Source of the DNA: JAKEHA01 sp964560355
GTDB lineage: Bacteria; Krumholzibacteriota; Krumholzibacteriia; WVZY01; JAKEHA01
Direction: 5' to 3'
DNA length: 8,975 nucleotides
Assembly (NCBI GenBank): GCA_964560355.1
Contig: CAZLLI010000107.1
Span: 1 to 8,975, forward strand
The notes beneath the pieces were generated by a model. That model saw only the letters and a list, made by a program, of their open reading frames with translations. It was not told the origin of the DNA and did not search any database. The position numbers were made by a program, and so were the translations under genes. Positions 1-5,461 of this stretch are shown piece by piece (the stretch's first letter is position 1; every line of letters starts with the position of its first letter).

Positions 1-627
1 AAGGTGTTCAACTGGGTGGCGACGCTCTACAAGGGCTCGATCCAGCTCGAGACACCGATGCTCTACGCGCTGGCGTTCATCTTCATCTTCATGGTCGGCG
101 GTTTCACCGGCATGATGATCGGCGTGCTCGCCGTCGACGTGCACGTGCACGACACCTACTTCATCGTCGGGCACTTCCACTACGTCATCTTCGGCGGTCT
201 GGGCTTCTCGCTGTTCGGCGCGCTGCACCACTGGTACCCGAAGATGTTCGGGAAGATGTACCACCAGGTGCCGTCGAAGATTGCCTGGTTCCTGGCCTTC
301 GTCGGCTTCAACACGCTCTACCTGCCGATGTTCATCATGGGCTGGCTCGGCATGCCGCGCCGCTACTACGACTACTTGCCCGAATACCAGAAGTGGCACG
401 TGATCTCGACGGTCGGCTCGTGGATCTTGATCGCGGGCATTCTGCTGATGTTCTGGAACCTGCTTCGCTCGCTGAAGACAGGCAAGCCCTGCCACGAGCT
501 GGATCCGTGGGGCGGCGGTCGCACGCTGGAGTGGACGATTCCGTCGCCGCCGCCGCTCGAAAACTTCGCGGAGATCCCGACCATCACGCACGGTCCCTAC
601 GACCCCGACGTACCGGAGCACAAATGA
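1..627 (+). CDS. ctaD: Cytochrome c oxidase subunit I, C-terminal part (5' end outside window)
   Basis: This is the C-terminal 208 residues of the catalytic haem-copper oxidase subunit, which reduces O2 to water at haem a3/CuB and pumps protons across the inner membrane. The reading frame is open from base 1, so the start lies upstream of the window. Diagnostic residues are the HDTYF stretch (fragment residues 50-54) and HFHY (58-61). Their two histidines correspond to the family's ligands of the high-spin and low-spin haems. Hydrophobic helices follow at about 20-45, 60-80, 95-118 and 133-155, and the charged proline-rich tail is typical of subunit I. The upstream CuB histidines and the K-channel residues are outside the window, so the A- or B-type class cannot be read here. 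The stop overlaps the start of subunit III in an ATGA, which implies translational coupling. Confidence 0.96.
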   Translation, partial: KVFNWVATLYKGSIQLETPMLYALAFIFIFMVGGFTGMMIGVLAVDVHVHDTYFIVGHFHYVIFGGLGFSLFGALHHWYPKMFGKMYHQVPSKIAWFLAFVGFNTLYLPMFIMGWLGMPRRYYDYLPEYQKWHVISTVGSWILIAGILLMFWNLLRSLKTGKPCHELDPWGGGRTLEWTIPSPPPLENFAEIPTITHGPYDPDVPEHK

Positions 628-1409
628 GCAGCGGCCATTCCATCGCACTCACCGCCCACAAGGACTATCGCGGTTCCAAGCTGGGCATCTGGCTGTTCCT
701 GATCACGGAAGTGACGCTGTTCGGCGGCATGTTCCTGCTCTACTCGATCTATCGCTCCGAGTACGCGGCGGACTTCCACCACGCGGCGGGCGAATTGAAC
801 ACGTTGGTCGGCACCATCAACACGCTCATCCTGCTCACCAGCAGCTTGACCATGGCGCTCTCGATCGCGGCCACGCACCACGGCAACCGCAAGCTCGCGC
901 TGATCATGCTCGCGATCACGGTCCTGTGCGGCGCCGGCTTCATGGTGAACAAGTATTTCGAGTGGGGTGCCAAGTTCCACCACCACATCTACCCGGGGTC
1001 CGAGTACCTGCTCGCGCACCCCAAGGGCGAGATTCTCTTCTTCGGCCTCTACTTCGTGATGACGGGCGTGCACGGGATCCACGTGCTGGTCGGCATGGTG
1101 CTGCTCACCGTCATGTTCATCAAGGTGTCGAAGCAGCCCAATTCCAAGTTCGCATTCGTGGCGGGGCACGGGCTGGGCGAGATCGAGGGGTGCAAGATCG
1201 CCTTCGTCGACGCCCACGACAAGGTGGTATGGAAGGGCGACGAAGTCGACGGCTCGGTGGAGCGCATCGACATCAAGACCAAGTACTGGCCGGTCAAGAA
1301 GCGCTTCAAGGTCGAAGACTTCAACCAGCTCGAGAACTCGGGGCTGTACTGGCACATCGTCGACATCATTTGGATTTTCCTGTTCCCGCTGTTTTACCTG
1401 ATCACGTAA
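624..1409 (+). CDS. ctaE: Cytochrome c oxidase subunit III with an atypical hydrophilic insert
   Basis: This 261-residue protein is the non-catalytic membrane subunit III, which stabilises subunit I and its proton uptake. The ATG lies in the ATGA shared with the end of subunit I. Family hallmarks are the first helix with the conserved glutamate (EVTLFGGMF, residues 29-37), FEWG (112-115), TGVHGIHV (147-154) and the last helix with YWHIVDIIWIFLFP (242-255). It has about five helices, the short form common in bacteria. Residues about 172-234 form a hydrophilic, charged segment of roughly 60 residues between the last two helices, where most relatives have only a short loop. The reading frame is intact and codon use looks the same across this segment, so it is part of the protein and not a frameshift. 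By known subunit III topology it should face the cytoplasm. Its function is unknown. Confidence 0.95.
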   Translation: MSSGHSIALTAHKDYRGSKLGIWLFLITEVTLFGGMFLLYSIYRSEYAADFHHAAGELNTLVGTINTLILLTSSLTMALSIAATHHGNRKLALIMLAITVLCGAGFMVNKYFEWGAKFHHHIYPGSEYLLAHPKGEILFFGLYFVMTGVHGIHVLVGMVLLTVMFIKVSKQPNSKFAFVAGHGLGEIEGCKIAFVDAHDKVVWKGDEVDGSVERIDIKTKYWPVKKRFKVEDFNQLENSGLYWHIVDIIWIFLFPLFYLIT

Positions 1410-1414
1410 GGACC

Positions 1415-1419
1415 GGAGG
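1415..1419 (+). promoter_or_regulatory. Shine-Dalgarno site for subunit IV
   Basis: A perfect GGAGG sits five bases before the ATG at 1425, in the 15-base gap after subunit III. It supports that start. Confidence 0.8.
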
Positions 1420-1424
1420 CTGGG

Positions 1425-1721
1425 ATGAGCGACCACGAGCACGAAGAACACCACGAGCCCGCCGGGTACGGGGTTTATTTCCTGACCTGGTTCTCGTTGT
1501 TGGTACTCACCGCCATCACGGTGACGGCGGCGGGGATGCATTTCGGCAGCATGAGCGTCGTGGTGGCGCTCTTCATCGCGCTCGTCAAGGCGTCGATCGT
1601 GCTGTGGCTGTTCATGCACCTCAAGTACGAAGACACGCTGTTCCATCGCCTCTTGTGGGTCGTGATCTTCGCCATGGTCGTGTTTATCGGGATGACCTTC
1701 ACCGACACGCTATTCAGGTAG
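1425..1721 (+). CDS. ctaF: caa3-type cytochrome oxidase subunit IV
   Basis: This 98-residue membrane protein is the small accessory subunit IV of caa3-type oxidases, thought to help assemble or stabilise subunits I and II. It begins with a cytoplasmic-looking tail rich in His and Glu (residues 1-12). Three hydrophobic helices follow, at about 16-38, 44-66 and 74-95. The motif FMHLKYE after the second helix matches the family's conserved FMHLK signature. Length (about 100 residues) and position beside subunit III fit. The start is supported by the GGAGG five bases upstream. The His/Glu-rich N-terminus is common in this family and need not bind metal. The symbol follows the Bacillus-style naming; some annotators use coxD or a cyoD-like name. 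Confidence 0.88.
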   Translation: MSDHEHEEHHEPAGYGVYFLTWFSLLVLTAITVTAAGMHFGSMSVVVALFIALVKASIVLWLFMHLKYEDTLFHRLLWVVIFAMVVFIGMTFTDTLFR

Positions 1722-1723
1722 GA
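1716..1723 (+). promoter_or_regulatory. Shine-Dalgarno site for subunit II, overlapping the stop of subunit IV
   Basis: The string AGGTAGGA contains the TAG stop of subunit IV (1719-1721) and ends two bases before the ATG at 1726. The two AGG boxes give a plausible ribosome site. The arrangement favours re-initiation by ribosomes finishing subunit IV. Confidence 0.55.
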
Positions 1724-1725
1724 AC

Positions 1726-2679
1726 ATGCTGAGCCGGCTTTCCAGTATCTCCGATCACGTAAACGGCCCGATCCTGTTCATCACGGGCACGTCGCTCGTG
1801 ATGCTCATCGGCATTACGGCCTTCATGGTCTATTTCACGATCCGCTACCACCGGCGTCGCCACCCGGTGCCGCAGGACATCCACGGGCACCGCGTGCTCG
1901 AGATCGTGTGGACCGTGATCCCCACCATCCTCGCCTTCGGCTTCTTCTGGTACGGGTGGGAAGGCTACAAGTACATCAAGACGCCGCCTGCCGACGCCAT
2001 GCAAGTCAAGGTGACGGGGCGCATGTGGTCGTGGATGCACGAGTACGAGAACGGCGTGGCCAGCCCCGAGCTGTACGTGCCGGTCAACAAACCCGTGAAG
2101 CTCAACCTGCATTCGCAGGACGTCATCCACAGCTATTACATCCCCGCCTTCAAGGTGAAGCAGGACGCGGTGGCGGGCATCGACGGACTGTTCCTGTGGT
2201 TCACGGCGTACGAGGTCGGCGACTACCAGGTGTTCTGCGCCGAATACTGCGGTCTTAGTCACTCCGCGATGTGGAGCAAGGTGCACGTTCTCCCGCAGGA
2301 AGAGTTCGACGCCTGGCTCAAGACCGAGGGCGAAAAGGTCGTGAAGATGCAGAAGGCGGCCGAGTCGGGCGGCGACGAAGACCTCCGCATCCTCGGCGAA
2401 GCGCTCTCCAAGTCGAAGGGGTGCACGGCGTGCCACAGCACCGACGGGTCGAAGCTGATCGGTCCCTCCTACAAGGGCATCTACGGCCGGCCGGTCACGG
2501 TCGTGACCGCGGGACAAGACCGCGAAGTCACCGTCGACGACGCCTACATCAAGCACTCGATCTTGAAGCCGGCCGACGACGTGGTGAAGGGCTACCAGCC
2601 GCTCATGCCGTCGCAAGAAGGTTTGGTCACCGACTCCGACATCAAGGCGCTGACCGCGTACATCAAGAGTCTCCAATAA
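1726..2679 (+). CDS. ctaC: Cytochrome c oxidase subunit II with fused cytochrome c domain (caa3 type)
   Basis: This 317-residue subunit takes electrons from cytochrome c or ACIII and passes them through CuA to subunit I. There are two N-terminal helices (about 15-40 and 58-80), then a periplasmic cupredoxin domain. All CuA ligands are visible: H135, C171, E173 (backbone), C175, H179 and M182, in the signature CAEYCGLSHSAM. The aromatic electron-entry patch is present as MWSWMHEY. A C-terminal class I cytochrome c domain follows, with the haem site CTACH (233-237) and the probable axial methionine M294 in QPLMPS. The fused cytochrome makes the enzyme caa3 type. No cleavable lipoprotein cysteine is seen at the N-terminus, so it is probably held by its two helices. 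In most operons subunit II precedes subunit I; here it follows III and IV. Confidence 0.96.
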   Translation: MLSRLSSISDHVNGPILFITGTSLVMLIGITAFMVYFTIRYHRRRHPVPQDIHGHRVLEIVWTVIPTILAFGFFWYGWEGYKYIKTPPADAMQVKVTGRMWSWMHEYENGVASPELYVPVNKPVKLNLHSQDVIHSYYIPAFKVKQDAVAGIDGLFLWFTAYEVGDYQVFCAEYCGLSHSAMWSKVHVLPQEEFDAWLKTEGEKVVKMQKAAESGGDEDLRILGEALSKSKGCTACHSTDGSKLIGPSYKGIYGRPVTVVTAGQDREVTVDDAYIKHSILKPADDVVKGYQPLMPSQEGLVTDSDIKALTAYIKSLQ

Positions 2680-2681
2680 CC

Positions 2682-3536
2682 ATGGCGCGGCTGCGGGAAC
2701 AATTCGCGATGATCCTCGAGCTCGGCAAGGTGCGCATCGCCGTGCTGTCGACCGCGTCGGCGACGGCCGGGTGGATCCTCGCGGCGCGCTCGTTCTCGCT
2801 CGCGATGCTGCCGGCGGTGGCGGGCGTGTTCTTGCTCGCGCTCGGCGCCGGCGCGCTCAACCAATACCAGGAGCGCGACCTCGACGGGCTCATGCAGCGC
2901 ACCGCGCGCCGCCCGCTCCCGACGGGGCGCATGCGCGCGGGCACCGCGCTCGCGATCGCGCTCGCGCTCGTCGCGCTCGGCGCGGCGTGCCTGGCTTCGA
3001 ATTTGATCGCGGTGCTGCTCGGTATGTTCACCGTGGTCTGGTACAACGGCGTGTACACGCCCTTGAAGCGCGTGACCGCCTTCGCCGCCATTCCGGGCGG
3101 CGTGGTGGGGTCGGTGCCGCCGATGATCGGGTGGACCGCGGCGGGCGGCGACCCCCTCGACCCGCGCATCATCGCGGTGGCGTTCTTCTTCTTCGTGTGG
3201 CAGGTGCCGCACTTCTGGCTCTTGCTCCTGCGCATCGGCGACGACTACGCGCGCGCGGGACTGCCGACGCTCACGGCCCTGTTCACGCGCCGCCAGCTCG
3301 CGCGCATCGTGTACGTGTGGATGATCGCGACCGCGGTCGCGTGTCTTTCGATGCCGATGTTCGGGGTGGCGTCGCCGGCGTGGGCCTTCGTCGGGTTGGC
3401 GGCGGCGTCACTGTGGCTCGGCTGGCACGCGACCACCATGGTGCGCAGCAACGGACGCGTGCTCGCGTTCCACCAGATCAACGTGTACGCACTGTTCGTG
3501 ATCACGCTGATTTCCTTGAGCGTGCTCGTCGGATGA
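2682..3536 (+). CDS. ctaB: Protohaem IX farnesyltransferase (haem O synthase)
   Basis: This 284-residue UbiA-family membrane prenyltransferase adds a farnesyl group to haem B to make haem O, the precursor of haem A in the oxidase encoded next to it. The first aspartate-rich motif is NQYQERDLDGLMQRT (60-74), followed by RRPLP. The first Asp of the usual NxxxDRDxD pattern is Glu (E64), while D66 and D68 are kept. YTPLKR, GGVVGSVPPMIGW, the haem-synthase PHFW and DDYARAG follow in the expected order. About eight to nine helices are predicted. The start at 2682 lies two bases after the subunit II stop with only a weak AAGAG upstream, so translation is probably coupled. A second possible start is Met10 (2709), closer to the usual family N-terminus. 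No haem A synthase (ctaA/cox15) is seen in the window. Confidence 0.93.
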   Translation: MARLREQFAMILELGKVRIAVLSTASATAGWILAARSFSLAMLPAVAGVFLLALGAGALNQYQERDLDGLMQRTARRPLPTGRMRAGTALAIALALVALGAACLASNLIAVLLGMFTVVWYNGVYTPLKRVTAFAAIPGGVVGSVPPMIGWTAAGGDPLDPRIIAVAFFFFVWQVPHFWLLLLRIGDDYARAGLPTLTALFTRRQLARIVYVWMIATAVACLSMPMFGVASPAWAFVGLAAASLWLGWHATTMVRSNGRVLAFHQINVYALFVITLISLSVLVG

Positions 3537-3540
3537 AGTA

Positions 3541-3547
3541 GGAGAGG
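3541..3547 (+). promoter_or_regulatory. Shine-Dalgarno site for the CydA-like cytochrome gene
   Basis: GGAGAGG ends six bases before the ATG at 3554 and lies in the 17-base gap after ctaB. It fixes the start of the next gene well. Confidence 0.75.
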
Positions 3548-3553
3548 CAAGCG

Positions 3554-4906
3554 ATGGATTTCTTGACCCAGCACGTCATACCGCCCACCGGCCAGCACAT
3601 GCGGCTGCTCGAGTTCCTGGCGGTCGTGACCTACGTCATCCATCTCCCCTACGTGGCGATGGTGATGGGTTCGACCGCGGTGGCGATGTGGCTCTCGTTC
3701 TCCGACCACGAGATTGCGAATCCGCGTTTCGCGCGCCTGGCCGGCGACCTCATCGACACCGTGCTCGGCAACCGCTTCGCCATGCTGATCCTCGGCGTCA
3801 TGCCGCTGTTCGCGCTGCCCATCATCTACGGCCAGTGGTTCGTCGGGCTGCCGCTCGCGCCGATCAAGTACGTCGCCTTCGCGATCCCGGGCGTCATCGT
3901 CGGCTTCGTGATCCTGGGGCTGTACCGCGGCTCGTTCGCGGAGCGAAAGAACAACTTCAACATGCACATGGGGCTGGGGACGCTGGGGCTGTTGGTGCTG
4001 ATGGGGACGTACTTCGTGCTGTTGAGCACGGTGGCGCGCCTGCACGACCCCGAGAAGTGGTTCCGCCTCACCAATCTGGTGATCCTGCTCCTCAATTGGA
4101 ACGTGATCTGGAAGTTCCTGTTCTTCGTCCACCTCGCGTTCGCGATGACGGGCGCGCTGATCTTGTTCTTCCTCTTGCGCTGGTCGCCGGACCGCGCGCT
4201 CGGCGACCCCGACTACGCTGCCTTCGCGCGCAAGTTCGGCGCCGCGCTGGGGCTCGCGTTCTGTTTCGCGCTCCCGGTGTTCTACCTGTTCTACGTGTTC
4301 ACCTCGCCCGACATCGCCTTCGACAACAAGAACTACCTCATCGCGGCGGCGGTGGTGGTGGTGGCGATGATGATCGCGTACACGTTCCTGGGTGCGCTGC
4401 GCTCGGGCCGTGCGCGCTTCGGGGCCACGACCTTCACGCTGTTCATGATCGAATTCATCCTGGCGGGTTCGTTCGACGTGCGCGCGATGACCAACGCCAA
4501 CCGCGAGCACGTGCGCACCATCGAGCAGGCGGCGGAGAAGGCCGCGATGGAGCGCGAGGTCGAGCTCGAGCAAGCGATGGCGGCGGCGTCGGGGAAGAAT
4601 ATCGGCGAAGAGACCTTCAATAAGGTGTGCATGCAGTGCCACCGCTTCGAAGAGAAGCTGGTGGGCCCGCCGCTCAAGTCGGTGCTGGGCAAGTACAACG
4701 CGGAGACGCTCAAGGCGTTCATTTTGAGTCCGAGCAAGGTCGACCCCGCGTACCCGCCCATGCCGAACCCGGGGCTCACGCCCGCGCAGGCGGCGGCGGT
4801 GGCGGCCTACGAGCTCGAGCACTACCAGAGCCTGACCGGCGGCGCCAACGCGCCCGCGACACAAACGCAGACCACGCCCGCCGAGCCGGCGGCGCCGACC
4901 CACTAG
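3554..4906 (+). CDS. CydA-like membrane protein with C-terminal cytochrome c domain
   Basis: This 450-residue protein has about eight hydrophobic helices (near 20-48, 74-98, 104-124, 138-160, 184-208, 228-250, 260-282 and 288-308). A charged, Glu/Ala-rich helical linker (about 317-346), a class I cytochrome c domain and an Ala/Pro/Thr-rich tail (about 430-450) follow. The haem c site is CMQCH (359-363) with probable axial M403 in PPMPNP. By eye the first five helices align with E. coli CydA: H30 matches the b595 ligand H19, H193 in FVHLAFAMTGA matches the b558 ligand H186, and H138-M139 matches the HM pair at the start of CydA helix 4. The residues facing CydA E99 and E107 are I104 and P112, and the CydA C-terminal half is missing. 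Surveys of the bd superfamily describe a branch with a C-terminal haem c (OR-C), which this resembles. Electron donor and acceptor are unknown. Its place between caa3 and ACIII suggests a role with one or both. Confidence 0.72.
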   Translation: MDFLTQHVIPPTGQHMRLLEFLAVVTYVIHLPYVAMVMGSTAVAMWLSFSDHEIANPRFARLAGDLIDTVLGNRFAMLILGVMPLFALPIIYGQWFVGLPLAPIKYVAFAIPGVIVGFVILGLYRGSFAERKNNFNMHMGLGTLGLLVLMGTYFVLLSTVARLHDPEKWFRLTNLVILLLNWNVIWKFLFFVHLAFAMTGALILFFLLRWSPDRALGDPDYAAFARKFGAALGLAFCFALPVFYLFYVFTSPDIAFDNKNYLIAAAVVVVAMMIAYTFLGALRSGRARFGATTFTLFMIEFILAGSFDVRAMTNANREHVRTIEQAAEKAAMEREVELEQAMAAASGKNIGEETFNKVCMQCHRFEEKLVGPPLKSVLGKYNAETLKAFILSPSKVDPAYPPMPNPGLTPAQAAAVAAYELEHYQSLTGGANAPATQTQTTPAEPAAPTH

Positions 4907-4909
4907 AGG
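4905..4909 (+). promoter_or_regulatory. Shine-Dalgarno site deciding the GTG start of actA
   Basis: AGAGG overlaps the TAG stop of the preceding gene and lies six bases before a GTG at 4916. The next in-frame ATG is far downstream, beyond the membrane anchor and the first haem sites, so GTG is the right start. Confidence 0.65.
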
Positions 4910-4915
4910 TAGCAC

Positions 4916-5434
4916 GTGGCCAAACGAATCATTAACGCGGCGATCTTCGGCTACTTCGCGCTGTTCACGGTGCTGATCCTGCTGCTCGGGTTCCGCTGGA
5001 ACGTGCACCGCAAGGCGCCCGACCAGCCGATCGCGTTCAGCCACGAGACCCACGTCGGCAAGCTGAACCTCGAGTGCTTGTTCTGCCACCAAACGGCGGA
5101 CAAGTCGTTCTTCGCGGGCGTCCCGCCGGTTTCGCGCTGCATGGAGTGCCACGTCGCGGTGCGCACCGACCGGCCGGAGATCCAGAAGCTCACCAAGTAC
5201 TGGAACGACAAGGAACCGGTGCCTTGGAATCGCGTGCACCGCATTCGCATTCGCAACCACGTGTACTTCTCGCACGAGCGCCACATCAAGAAGGGCGTGC
5301 AGTGCGCGCAGTGCCACGGTCAGCTGGCGGCGATGGCGAAGGTGCGCCAGGTGAGCTCGCTCAAGATGGGGTGGTGCGTGTCGTGTCACGCGGCGAACAA
5401 CGCGCCCACCGATTGCACCATTTGCCACAAGTGA
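4916..5434 (+). CDS. actA: Alternative complex III subunit A, pentahaem cytochrome c
   Basis: This 172-residue periplasmic multihaem cytochrome carries electrons from the FeS clusters of ActB towards the acceptor (cytochrome c or the oxidase). An uncleaved N-terminal anchor helix (about 7-26) is followed by five CxxCH haem sites: CLFCH 54-58, CMECH 75-79, CAQCH 130-134, CVSCH 154-158 and CTICH 167-171. Extra histidines that could serve as distal ligands include H43, H46, H108, H115, H120 and H123; FSHETH and FSHERH are typical cytochrome c7/NrfH-like ligand patterns. The protein ends one residue after the last haem site. The pentahaem layout and the actB and actC genes that follow identify it as ActA and not a free cytochrome. 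It starts with GTG, nine bases after the previous stop. Confidence 0.92.
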   Translation: MAKRIINAAIFGYFALFTVLILLLGFRWNVHRKAPDQPIAFSHETHVGKLNLECLFCHQTADKSFFAGVPPVSRCMECHVAVRTDRPEIQKLTKYWNDKEPVPWNRVHRIRIRNHVYFSHERHIKKGVQCAQCHGQLAAMAKVRQVSSLKMGWCVSCHAANNAPTDCTICHK

Positions 5435-5448
5435 TCACGGGCTAACGA

Positions 5449-5456
5449 GGAAAGGA
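5449..5456 (+). promoter_or_regulatory. Shine-Dalgarno region for actB
   Basis: GGAAAGGA ends five bases before the ATG at 5462. It lies in the 27-base gap after actA, the longest gap in the window. That gap holds no visible hairpin or promoter. Confidence 0.65.
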
Positions 5457-5461
5457 ACCCG

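Noticed and set aside
2935..2990. Repeated GCGCTCGCG-like units.
   Set aside because: They encode an Ala/Leu-rich transmembrane helix of ctaB with the preferred codons. No regular unit or palindromic structure is present.
4344..4380. A GGTGGTGGTGG simple repeat.
   Set aside because: It encodes Val/Ala/Met residues of helix 7 in the CydA-like protein and is too short and irregular to suggest phase variation.
3554..4906. A functional cytochrome bd quinol oxidase.
   Set aside because: The CydA C-terminal half, the two key glutamates and a CydB gene are absent from what can be seen, and a cytochrome c domain is added.
3245..5428. A long minus-strand open frame (727 codons) across ctaB, the CydA-like gene and actA.
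   Set aside because: It spans three genes with recognisable motifs on the plus strand and has low-complexity Arg/His/Glu-rich translation, so it is a codon-bias shadow.
5435..5461. A promoter or terminator in the longest intergenic gap.
   Set aside because: Twenty-seven bases hold a ribosome site but no inverted repeat with a T run and no recognisable -35/-10 pair.
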